Below are positions 28,294 to 36,287 of a DNA stretch of 47,000 nt, piece after piece. The translations under genes were made by a program, and so were the position numbers. Under the pieces are notes generated by a model that was not told the origin of the DNA, did no database searches, and worked only from the letters and a program-made list of their open reading frames with translations. The stretch is taken from NCBI RefSeq assembly GCF_006438845.1, contig NZ_RCZJ01000011.1, forward strand, positions 8,001-55,000, given 5' to 3'. Within the stretch, counting starts at the first letter, position 1. The number at the start of each line of letters is the position of its first letter. The DNA is from Variovorax ginsengisoli (lineage in GTDB: Bacteria > Pseudomonadota > Gammaproteobacteria > Burkholderiales > Burkholderiaceae_C).

Positions 28294-29823
28294 GTGTCCA
28301 ACCCTTCCGCCCCCGCCGCGCCGTCGTCCCCTGAAACGCGACAAGTCCGCGCCTCCACCGGCATCGCTGGACTCGACAACGTGCTCGGTGGCGGCCTGCC
28401 CCGTGGCCATCTCTACCTGGTGGAAGGGACGCCTGGCGCCGGCAAGACCACGCTTGGGCTGCAGTTCCTGCTCGAGGGCCGAGAGAACGGAGAGCGCGGG
28501 TTGTATGTCACGCTGTCCGAGACCGCGTCGGAACTTCATACCGTCGCCGAGTCGCACGGCTGGTCGCTCGACGGCATCGACCTGTTCGAACTGGTCAACG
28601 AGGAGGGGCTCAGCCCTTCGGCCGAGCAATCGATCCTCTATCCCGCCGAAGTCGAGCTGGGCGAGACAACCCGCGACGTGATGGCCGCCGTCGAACGGCT
28701 GGCGCCGACGCGAGTGATCTTCGACAGCCTGTCGGAAATGCGCCTGCTGGCCCAGGACCCGCTGCGCTATCGCCGCCAGATCTTGGCGCTCAAGCATTTT
28801 TTCGCGTCGCGCGAATGCACCGTGCTGCTGCTGGACGACAAGAGCTCGCAGGGCGGCGACTTGCAACTGCACAGCATCGCGCATGGCGTGCTGGCCCTCG
28901 ACCAGGCCACGGGCGAGTACGGGCCGGTGCGCAGGCATCTGCGTGTGGTGAAGATGCGCGGTGTGCGCTACCGGGGCGGCGAGCACGACGTGGACCTCGA
29001 CACCGGCGGCCTCCAGGTCTATCCGCGGCTCATCGCATCGGAGCATCGCACGGCGTTCGAGGCGTCGACCGCGCCGACCGGCACGCCCGCCCTCGACGCA
29101 CTGCTCGGCGGCGGTCTCGCACGCGGCAGCAATACCTTGTTCATGGGGCCGTCCGGCGTGGGCAAGACCACCACCGCGATGTCGACCGTGGTGGCCGCCC
29201 TGCACCGTGGCGAGAAGGCTTCCTATTACCTGTTCGACGAGGGATTGGGCACGCTTCTTCACCGCTGTGCGTCGCTGGGACTGCCGCTCGAGCCGTTCAT
29301 CGCGAGCGGCCAGCTCGAAGTGCTTTCGCTCGACCCGGCAGAAATGTCGCCGGGGCAGTTCTCGAACATGGTGCGCATCGCGGTGCAATCGCGTGGCTCC
29401 AGCATCATCGTGATCGACAGCCTCAATGCCTATCTTCAGGCGATGCCGGGCGCCAAGTTCCTGCTGATGCAGATGCACGAGCTGCTGAGCTTCCTGAATC
29501 AGCAGGGCATCATCACGCTGCTGGTGCTGGGGCAGCACGGCATCATCGGGGACGTCCGCAGCGATCTGGACCTGAGCTATTTGTCGGACGCCATCGTGCT
29601 GTTCCGCTTCTTCGAGGCACGGGGCCAACTGTTGAAGGCGGTGTCGGTCGTGAAGAGCCGCACCAACCGCCATGAGTTGAACATTCGTGAGTTTCGGCTG
29701 GGCGATGCCGGCGTCGAGGTCGGACCGGCGCTGACCGATTTCGAAGGCGTGCTTGGCGGTGTGCCGGCCTACCGCGGGGCCATTCCCCTGCTGGGCGACC
29801 AATCGCCATTCGCCAGGGCCTGA
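28294..29823 (+). CDS. KaiC-like two-domain RecA-type ATPase
   Basis: This 509-residue protein has two RecA/KaiC domains in tandem, about the length of cyanobacterial KaiC (519). Domain 1 has Walker A GTPGAGKTT (K51), LYVTLSETASEL and Walker B RVIFDSLSEM. Domain 2 has Walker A GPSGVGKTT (K291), YYLFDEGLGTLL and Walker B SIIVIDSLNAY. Near the C-terminus, by alignment in my head, the KaiC autophosphorylation positions 426, 431 and 432 fall on S423, S428 and Y429. Such KaiC homologues occur in many bacteria without kaiA or kaiB and are coupled to kinases. The start is GTG at 28294: the family begins just after it, and the longer upstream frame is antisense to the PEBP gene. The kinase start follows the stop by one base. 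Confidence 0.9.
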   Translation: MSNPSAPAAPSSPETRQVRASTGIAGLDNVLGGGLPRGHLYLVEGTPGAGKTTLGLQFLLEGRENGERGLYVTLSETASELHTVAESHGWSLDGIDLFELVNEEGLSPSAEQSILYPAEVELGETTRDVMAAVERLAPTRVIFDSLSEMRLLAQDPLRYRRQILALKHFFASRECTVLLLDDKSSQGGDLQLHSIAHGVLALDQATGEYGPVRRHLRVVKMRGVRYRGGEHDVDLDTGGLQVYPRLIASEHRTAFEASTAPTGTPALDALLGGGLARGSNTLFMGPSGVGKTTTAMSTVVAALHRGEKASYYLFDEGLGTLLHRCASLGLPLEPFIASGQLEVLSLDPAEMSPGQFSNMVRIAVQSRGSSIIVIDSLNAYLQAMPGAKFLLMQMHELLSFLNQQGIITLLVLGQHGIIGDVRSDLDLSYLSDAIVLFRFFEARGQLLKAVSVVKSRTNRHELNIREFRLGDAGVEVGPALTDFEGVLGGVPAYRGAIPLLGDQSPFARA

Positions 29824-29824
29824 C

Positions 29825-31501
29825 GTGGAGCGGCGGGTCCTCATCCACGCGCCACGTGGGCGCGATGCGGCGGTCGTGCAGCGTGTGTTGCAGGACATCG
29901 ACCTGACCGCAGTGGTCTGCGCGTCGGCCGACGCGATGGTGAGTGCCCTGGACGAGGGTGCTGCCGCGGCCATTCTTACCGAGGAGGCGCTCGTTCAGCT
30001 GCCCGAGGCGCCTTTGCGCACCTGGCTCACGTCGCAGCCAAGCTGGTCGGATTTCCCGTTCATCGTGCTTGCATCGCGTGATGCCGGCGGCCGCTCGCGC
30101 CAGGCATTGGCGCTGCTGCAGACGCTGGGCAACGCCTTCGTGCTGGAGCGACCGGTGCACACCGAAACGCTGGCCCGCGCGGCCGATGCGGCGGTGCGCG
30201 CGCGCAGGCGGCAGTACGCCACGCGGCTGCATTTGCGCCAACTCGAGGACACGCGCGCCGAGGTCGAGCGTCTCAACACCGAACTCGAAGGGCGCATCGC
30301 CGCACGCACGCGCGAACTGGCCGGCGCGAACGATCGCCTGATGGCCGAGATCGCCGAGCGCGAGCGCGCCCAGGCGGCACTCATCCAGGTGCAGAAGATG
30401 GAGGCCATCGGCCGGCTCACGGGCGGTATCGCGCACGATTTCAACAACCTGCTGCACGTGGTCAACATGAACCTCGACCTGGTGGCGCGCGTCGCCAAGG
30501 ACGAGAAGGTGTTGGGCATCGCCGCCCGGGCCAAGGGGGCGGTCGGACGCGGCGCCAAGCTCACCGGACAGCTGTTGTCCTTTGCGCGCAACCAGTCGCT
30601 GCTGCCACGCTTGACCGACGTCAACGCGCTGCTCGAGGGCATGCGCGAGTTGGTGGCGGTTTCGGTCGGCCCGTCGATCCAGGTGGAGATGGTGCCGTGC
30701 AACCGCCCGGCCTGGGCCGTGCTGGACGCCAATCAGCTCGAGATGGCGGTGCTGAATCTGGCGGTGAATGCGCGCGACGCGATGCCCGCGGGCGGCACGC
30801 TCACCGTGAGCGCAGGTCTCACCGACGGCGTGTCCGGCGAATTGCCGGCCGGCGAGTATGTGACGGTGTCGGTGCGCGACACCGGCGTGGGCATCGCACC
30901 GCATCTGCTGACCAAGGTGTTCGACCCCTTCTTCACGACCAAGCCAGTCGGCAGCGGCACCGGCCTGGGCCTGAGCCAGGTCTACGGCTTCGCGCGCCAG
31001 TCGGGCGGGCTCGCCATCCTGCGAAGCCAAGAGGGCAGGGGCACGGTGGTCGAAATGAGTTTCCCCGCCTCCGGCGAGCGTGGCGGCGAGCAGGCCGAGT
31101 CCGGCGTTCCCTCGCAAGACCGCGAGGCACAGCGCCAGAAGGTGCTGGTGGTCGAGGACGACGCCGAAGTGCGGCGCGTCATCGTCGAGAGTCTTTCGAT
31201 GTTGGGCTACGTCGTCAGCGAGGCGGCCGAGGGCACGGCCGGGCTGGCGGCACTGGCCGCGGCACCGCACGACCTGCTGGTGGTCGACTACGCGATGCCG
31301 GGGCTCAACGGTGCCGAGGTGATCGCCAAGGCGCGCGAGATGGTGGGAGAGATTCCGGTGATCCTGGTCACCGGCTACGCCGACATGGCCCAGGTCGGGC
31401 GGGTGCTCGGTACCCAGTCCATCCTGATCAAGCCCTTCGACATTGCCACGCTGGCCACCGCCGTGTCCAAGGCGTTGCCGATGCGTGCGGCTGCTGCATG
31501 A
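29825..31501 (+). CDS. Hybrid sensor histidine kinase/response regulator
   Basis: This 558-residue soluble protein has no membrane segments. Residues 1-125 look like a receiver fold in which the usual phospho-acceptor Asp is replaced (AAILTEEALVQLPEAPL), so it may be a pseudo-receiver. A coiled coil follows (QLEDTRAEVERLNTELEGRI). The HisKA domain has H204 in GGIAHDFNNLLHVV. The ATPase domain has NLAVNARDAMPAGG, DTGVGIAP and GSGTGLGLSQVYGFARQSGG. The C-terminal receiver has D488 in LLVVDYAMPGLNG and Lys in LIKPFD. The start is GTG at 29825, one base after the KaiC-like stop; a longer ATG start would overlap that gene by 71 bases. Signal input most likely comes from the KaiC-like protein. Confidence 0.88.
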   Translation: MERRVLIHAPRGRDAAVVQRVLQDIDLTAVVCASADAMVSALDEGAAAAILTEEALVQLPEAPLRTWLTSQPSWSDFPFIVLASRDAGGRSRQALALLQTLGNAFVLERPVHTETLARAADAAVRARRRQYATRLHLRQLEDTRAEVERLNTELEGRIAARTRELAGANDRLMAEIAERERAQAALIQVQKMEAIGRLTGGIAHDFNNLLHVVNMNLDLVARVAKDEKVLGIAARAKGAVGRGAKLTGQLLSFARNQSLLPRLTDVNALLEGMRELVAVSVGPSIQVEMVPCNRPAWAVLDANQLEMAVLNLAVNARDAMPAGGTLTVSAGLTDGVSGELPAGEYVTVSVRDTGVGIAPHLLTKVFDPFFTTKPVGSGTGLGLSQVYGFARQSGGLAILRSQEGRGTVVEMSFPASGERGGEQAESGVPSQDREAQRQKVLVVEDDAEVRRVIVESLSMLGYVVSEAAEGTAGLAALAAAPHDLLVVDYAMPGLNGAEVIAKAREMVGEIPVILVTGYADMAQVGRVLGTQSILIKPFDIATLATAVSKALPMRAAAA

Positions 31502-31577
31502 GCGGCACCGACGTCGGCTCGCTGGCGCCCCCCGTTAACCTGTCCTTCTTTCTTTCACTTCATCAAGGGATTTCGCC

Positions 31578-31823
31578 ATGAGCATTGTCTGGACCATTCT
31601 GATCGGCTTCGTCGCAGGCCTTCTGGCGCGCGCGCTCAAGCCCGGCGACGACTCTGCCGGCTTCATCGTCACCACGCTGATCGGCATCGCCGGTTCGTTG
31701 GGTGTCACCTACCTGGGGCAGGCGATGGGCTGGTACACGGCCGGGCAGGGCGCGGGCTTCCTCGCGTCAGTCGTCGGCGCGATCGTGTTGCTCTTCATCT
31801 GGGGCATGGTGAAGAGGAAGTAA
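31578..31823 (+). CDS. GlsB/YeaQ/YmgE-family small membrane protein
   Basis: This 81-residue protein has three hydrophobic segments (VWTILIGFVAGLLARAL, FIVTTLIGIAGSLGVTYLG, FLASVVGAIVLLFIWGMV) and a basic C-terminus (VKRK). The pattern with ALKPGDDSAGF between segments 1 and 2 is typical of the transglycosylase-associated YeaQ/YmgE family, often induced by envelope or acid stress. AAGGGA lies 9 bases before the ATG. It follows the hybrid kinase by 76 bases on the same strand. Confidence 0.9.
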   Translation: MSIVWTILIGFVAGLLARALKPGDDSAGFIVTTLIGIAGSLGVTYLGQAMGWYTAGQGAGFLASVVGAIVLLFIWGMVKRK

Positions 31824-31881
31824 GCCCCGGAGGGCCGGCGGCGTCCCGGCTCGGCACCGCGCGGCGCCGATACTGCGCACC

Positions 31882-32205
31882 ATGAGGCGCCCGCACTATC
31901 ACGTCTATGTCGTTGCGCTCGACGACCGGGTCTGGAACGTCGTGCGCTTCCGTCGCGCCAACCCGAATCACATACTCGGCCGGCCCTTCGTCTATGTCGG
32001 CATGACCGGGCTCGACCCCGACGTGCGCTTCGACAAGCACAAGGCCGGGCTGCAGGCCAATCGTTTTGTGACCGACTACGGACTGCACCTGCTGCCCGCC
32101 CTCTACGAACGCTACAACCCGATGCGTTACGAAGAAGCGCAGTCGCTCGAAGTGGAACTCGGAATTCGCCTGCGCGCGCTCGGCTACGGCGTCTGGCAAG
32201 CGTAG
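31882..32205 (+). CDS. Small GIY-YIG-like domain protein
   Basis: This 107-residue protein has a GIY-YIG-like arrangement: HVYVVALDD in the first strand, FVYVGMTGLDPDVRFDKHKAG holding the YVG element and the Arg, then LLPALYERYNPMRYEEAQSLE with Glu candidates for metal binding. The family match rests on these motifs and spacing; GIY is replaced by HVY. Members act in DNA cleavage or are structural remnants of nucleases. No partner gene or selfish element surrounds it. The ATG at 31882 is the only good start. Confidence 0.6.
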   Translation: MRRPHYHVYVVALDDRVWNVVRFRRANPNHILGRPFVYVGMTGLDPDVRFDKHKAGLQANRFVTDYGLHLLPALYERYNPMRYEEAQSLEVELGIRLRALGYGVWQA

Positions 32206-32261
32206 CTGGCGCAGCGCTCGCGTCGACACTGCAGCGCGCCGGCAGCGCACGCGTCACCGCG

Positions 32262-32279
32262 CTGCCATCACACGGTCAC
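32262..32279 (+). promoter_or_regulatory. Candidate Pho box upstream of the lipoprotein pair
   Basis: CTGCCATCACACGGTCAC fits the 18-base PhoB consensus of two 7-mers (CTGTCAT and CTGTCAC) separated by 4 bases, with each 7-mer having one mismatch and 14 of 18 positions in agreement. It lies 82 bases before the ATG of a metallophosphoesterase gene, a plausible place and target for phosphate-starvation control. Confidence 0.45.
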
Positions 32280-32360
32280 GGGCCGTCGCCACCATCGCGC
32301 TCCTGCTGCGGCCTCCTTCCTCAAGGCCGTCCGGTCCCTTGGCGACTTTCCCTTCTTCGT

Positions 32361-34604
32361 ATGACCCTTCCTTTCGCTCCTTCGTCTCGCGCGCGTTCGT
32401 TGCTCGCGGCCGTTGCCGTTCTGTCCATCCTGGCCGCTTGCGGCGGCAGTGGTGGCGGCAACGACACGCCTGTGGCCGTCGCGCCGCCCCCGCCGGCGAC
32501 GACGCCGACCGCGCCCGAACTGCCGGCCACGCCGCCGCCGCCAGCCGCCGCAGGGGTTCAGGTCGCATTCATGCCCGATATCCATTTCCACGATGTCTAC
32601 GCCACCTTCAAGGACGGCTCCTTTCCGGGCGTCTTCAACCCGAAGACGGGCCTGCAGGCGACCGTGCGCCTGATGCACGCGCAGATGACTTCCACGCGCC
32701 TGTTCAATGAGAACTACTTCGCCTTCATCACCGCGCTCGACGACGCGGTGGCGCGCGGCATCAAGCTGATTGCACTGCCGGGTGACTTCTCCGACGACGG
32801 GCAGCCGGTGCACATGCGCGGGCTGAAGAAGATGCTCGACGAATATGCGGTCAAGCACGGCATCCAGTTCTTCGCCGCACCCGGCAACCACGACCCGAAC
32901 CGCCCGATCGCACGCCCTGCAGGCAAGAGCGACTACCTCGGCATCGACCCGAACTCGGGCCGCGTCGGCTTTCCGCAGGCGGTCTACAGCAAGGGCTCCA
33001 ACGTTTGCGCCGAAGGCGCCTACAGCGGCGCGTGGGGCAAGGTCGGCAACACCTACTGCACCGAGGAAGTGCTGGAGATGGGCTACGCGGGCATCACCGA
33101 AGCACTCGACCAGCACGGTCTGATGCCGAAGGCCGCGTACAAGTACTTCGAGACGCCGTACAGCAGCTACACCTACCAGAACTACACGGTGGCCGACGCC
33201 AAGGCGCAGGCGGTGTGGAGCAAGCGCGAGTTCGAGATCTGCGCCGAGGGCGCAGGCGGCAGCTACAAGAAGGAGGGCTACAGGTTCTGCCGCAACGTGC
33301 CCGACACCAGCTACCTGGTCGAGCCGGTCGACGGCATCTGGCTGGTCGGCATCGACGCGAACGTCTACATCCCGACGGGTGCCGGCGTGAACGATTTCAA
33401 TGGCTCCGGCGACGCGGGCTACAACAAGATGCTGACGTACAAGCCGCACGTCATTGCCTGGTTGAAGGACGTGGTCGCACGCGGCAAGGCGCAGGGCAAG
33501 CAGGTCGTCGCATTCAGCCACTTCCCGATGAGCGAGTTCTTCAACGGTGCCTCGGACGACATCGTCGCGCTGCTCGGCGCCGGCAAGATGCAGATGGTGC
33601 GCCGCCCCACCGAGGACGTGACCAAGGCGCTGGCCGACACCGGCCTGCAGGTGCACGTCGGCGGCCACATGCACTTCAACGACACGGCCATTCGCAAGTA
33701 CGACGACGGCCACGGGCTGGTGAACATCCAGGCGCCTTCCATGGCCGCTTACGTGCCGGCCTACAAGCTGTTGACCTTCACCGATGCCAAGCACATCGAC
33801 GTGCAGACCGTGCGGCTGGACAACGTGCCGCGCTTCGACGAGCTGTTCGACCTGTACCGCCAGGAGCACAGCTACTTCACCGACTACGGCTTCATGCTGC
33901 CGGGCGGCAGTGAAGGTGTGCTGTGGGACAAGACCATCCTGGACGCCAAGAGCTATGGCGACTTCAGCACGCGCTACATGTCGGAGCTGGTGCGCCTGCG
34001 CCTGCTCAGGGACGACTGGCGCTGCGAGATGCGCGAGCTGGTGAAGAGCCCGATCTACGGCTCCGACCTGCTGGTGCTGTCGCAGCTGAAGACCGCGGTC
34101 ACGCTCAAGCAACTGGGCAACACCGGCAACCACGGCCTTTTCAGCAACGCCTTCTTCTCGTGTCTGGCAGACGCCGGCGGTGACGGCAGCGCGCAGGCCG
34201 CTTACGCCGTCGACCTCGGCATCGCACAGGACAAGGCCCGTGCGCTCGCCAACGCGGCCGGCCTGCGGCTGGAGGATTTCAACCAGTGGAAGGCCATCGA
34301 CCTGGCAGGCGACTTCGTGCGCCTGGCCAATGCCGGCGACCTGGCCTTCACCGACATCCCGGTCGAGCGCGCCAAGCAGTACAAGGTGATCGCGCAGGCG
34401 CTGGCAGGCACCAACGCCACGCTGGCCTTGAACGGTGACCAAGTGCGCAACGACAACGTCGTGGGGGCGGTATTCCAGGCGCGCTTCAAGCCGCTGATGG
34501 AGATCCTGCTCAAGCTCGCCAAGGGCGCGCCGACACAGCATTTCGTGATCGACCTCGAGAACAACACCCTGACCGACAAGAGCACGGCGGCGACGCCGTT
34601 CTGA
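32361..34604 (+). CDS. Metallophosphoesterase lipoprotein
   Basis: This 747-residue protein has a lipoprotein signal (lipobox AAC, C27). A Pro/Ala-rich tether follows (about residues 35-65). The calcineurin-like metallophosphatase domain has FMPDIHFH (D73, H75), LPGDFSDDG, APGNHDPN, FSHFP and GGHMHF, the full set of dinuclear metal ligands. The region after about residue 480 is not a family I recognise and may bind substrate or contain a second domain. Export and lipidation place it at the outer or inner membrane facing the periplasm. The next gene, also a lipoprotein with phytase-like activity, starts 10 bases after its stop. A candidate Pho box lies upstream. Substrate unknown; phosphate esters are the general class. 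Confidence 0.85.
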   Translation: MTLPFAPSSRARSLLAAVAVLSILAACGGSGGGNDTPVAVAPPPPATTPTAPELPATPPPPAAAGVQVAFMPDIHFHDVYATFKDGSFPGVFNPKTGLQATVRLMHAQMTSTRLFNENYFAFITALDDAVARGIKLIALPGDFSDDGQPVHMRGLKKMLDEYAVKHGIQFFAAPGNHDPNRPIARPAGKSDYLGIDPNSGRVGFPQAVYSKGSNVCAEGAYSGAWGKVGNTYCTEEVLEMGYAGITEALDQHGLMPKAAYKYFETPYSSYTYQNYTVADAKAQAVWSKREFEICAEGAGGSYKKEGYRFCRNVPDTSYLVEPVDGIWLVGIDANVYIPTGAGVNDFNGSGDAGYNKMLTYKPHVIAWLKDVVARGKAQGKQVVAFSHFPMSEFFNGASDDIVALLGAGKMQMVRRPTEDVTKALADTGLQVHVGGHMHFNDTAIRKYDDGHGLVNIQAPSMAAYVPAYKLLTFTDAKHIDVQTVRLDNVPRFDELFDLYRQEHSYFTDYGFMLPGGSEGVLWDKTILDAKSYGDFSTRYMSELVRLRLLRDDWRCEMRELVKSPIYGSDLLVLSQLKTAVTLKQLGNTGNHGLFSNAFFSCLADAGGDGSAQAAYAVDLGIAQDKARALANAAGLRLEDFNQWKAIDLAGDFVRLANAGDLAFTDIPVERAKQYKVIAQALAGTNATLALNGDQVRNDNVVGAVFQARFKPLMEILLKLAKGAPTQHFVIDLENNTLTDKSTAATPF

Positions 34605-34614
34605 GAAGCACCCC

Positions 34615-36252
34615 ATGAACGACAACAACGAAAAGAACGAAGCATCGGGCTGCGAGATGGTCGCTGCGCCGGCGGCGCTCGACAACCTGAACGTGGGCCG
34701 CCGCGGCGTGCTGCGCAGCGGCATGGGCGTGACCGCCTTCTCGCTGCTCGGTGCCAGCACGGCACTGCTCAGCGCATGCGGTGGTGGCGGCGACGACGGC
34801 GGCGCTGCGACGCCGCCCGCGCCGGCACCCGCGCCACCCGTGACAGCGCCGCCGCCCGCGGCGCCGCCACCTGCGCCGGAAACGCCGCCGGCCGAGACGC
34901 CGGTCACCGCGCCGACGCTCACCGGCCGCGCGGTGCTGCCGGCCGACAGCTTCGTCGCCGGCCCGACCTCGGGCCAGTACGTGTCCGGTGGCGACTACAC
35001 CCGCGCCACGACGACCTACGGCTACACCTTTCCCTTCGTCGACAAGCAGCCGATGCAGGGCTTCTCGGCGCTGGTGCCGGGGCCGTTTCCCGGCATGTTC
35101 TACGCGATGCAGGACAACGGCTTCGGCGGCCGCAATGCCTCGCCCGACGCGCTGCTGCACATCTATGCGGTGCGCTTCGACTTCGACAAAGGCGCGGTGG
35201 TGCCGGCGCACTTCCAGACCGGTGCCGTGCTGGCCTCGTTCACGCCAGACAGCTACGTGCGGCTGAACGACCCGAACCGCAAGCTCGGCTATGCGACGGT
35301 GGCCGACATGACCACTTACCCGGGTGCTTCGGTATCGCCGTCGAACCAGAGCCTGCCGGTGGACCCGCGCATCATTGCCGGACGCCTGCTGACCGGCTAC
35401 GACGTCGACCCCGAGTCGTTGCAGATCGACGCGCAGGGCAACTTCTGGATCGGCGACGAGTTCGGCCCCTTCCTGCTGCATTTCGACAAGCAGGGCCGCC
35501 TGCTGTCGCGTGAAGTGCAGGTGCCCAACCTGCGCAAGCTGGGCGGCAACCCGGTGGTGCAGACCTCGAACAATCCGTACCTCCAGTACACCCCCGCCCT
35601 GGCCAACCTGGGCGGCTCCGGCGGCCTGGAGAGCATGGCGATCAACGCCAGCCGCACCAAGCTCTACGGCATGTTCGAAAAGGAAGTCAGCGGCGACGAC
35701 GCGCGCAACCGCGTGATCAACGTGTACGACCTCGCCACGCAGAAGTTCGAGCTCACGCCCTTCATCTACCGCGTGAACACCGGCCAGCGCATCAACGGCG
35801 ACGGCAACCTCGAGACCGAGATCTACACGCCGAACGACATGGTCGCCATCAACGACACCGAGTTCCTGGTGATGGAGAAGGACAGCGGCGCGGGCGACGC
35901 GCGCACCGGCAAGTTCGCCGCCTCGGGCACCTCGCGCAACGCGGCCCGCTTCAAGCGCGTCTTCAAGATCGATCTCACCAAGGTCGACTCGGCCGGCTAC
36001 CTGATCAAGGAAGAAGTGGTCGACCTGATGGCGCTGAGCGACCCGAAGAAGCTCGGCGGCGATGCGACGATCGACGGCGTGTTCACCTTCCCGATGGAGT
36101 GCGTGGAGGTGGTCACCATCGTCGACGCGCACACGCTGATGTTCGTCAACGACAACAACTACCCCGGCGGCTCGCCGTCGCGCGCGACGAACAAGCCCGA
36201 CGACAACGAGTTCATCCGCGTCCGCTTGCCGAAGCCGCTGGCGCTGCCCTGA
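34615..36252 (+). CDS. Esterase-like (phytase-like) lipoprotein with Tat-type signal
   Basis: This 545-residue protein matches the 'esterase-like activity of phytase' family, a beta-propeller fold (FSALVPGPFPGMFYAMQDNG, GYDVDPESLQIDAQGNFWIG, DEFGPFLLHFDKQGRLLSR, GGLESMAINASRTKLYGMFE, YTPNDMVAINDTEFLVMEKD and MECVEVVTIVDAHTLMFVND). The N-terminus has a twin-arginine-like stretch (NVGRRGVLRSG, R29-R30), a hydrophobic core and a lipobox at C55 (LLSAC). A Pro/Ala-rich tether of about 40 residues follows. It is probably a Tat-exported lipoprotein. It lies 10 bases after the metallophosphoesterase gene and is surely in the same operon. Together they suggest two-step release of phosphate from organic phosphates. 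The substrate is not known from sequence. Confidence 0.85.
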   Translation: MNDNNEKNEASGCEMVAAPAALDNLNVGRRGVLRSGMGVTAFSLLGASTALLSACGGGGDDGGAATPPAPAPAPPVTAPPPAAPPPAPETPPAETPVTAPTLTGRAVLPADSFVAGPTSGQYVSGGDYTRATTTYGYTFPFVDKQPMQGFSALVPGPFPGMFYAMQDNGFGGRNASPDALLHIYAVRFDFDKGAVVPAHFQTGAVLASFTPDSYVRLNDPNRKLGYATVADMTTYPGASVSPSNQSLPVDPRIIAGRLLTGYDVDPESLQIDAQGNFWIGDEFGPFLLHFDKQGRLLSREVQVPNLRKLGGNPVVQTSNNPYLQYTPALANLGGSGGLESMAINASRTKLYGMFEKEVSGDDARNRVINVYDLATQKFELTPFIYRVNTGQRINGDGNLETEIYTPNDMVAINDTEFLVMEKDSGAGDARTGKFAASGTSRNAARFKRVFKIDLTKVDSAGYLIKEEVVDLMALSDPKKLGGDATIDGVFTFPMECVEVVTIVDAHTLMFVNDNNYPGGSPSRATNKPDDNEFIRVRLPKPLALP

Positions 36253-36287
36253 CGCGCGCCGGTGGCCTGCCGGGTTGCCCGCGCCGC

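Noticed and set aside
32268..34922. 884-codon minus-strand frame over the metallophosphoesterase
   Set aside because: Gly/Val/His-rich shadow of the plus-strand gene, which has signal peptide and metal-binding motifs.
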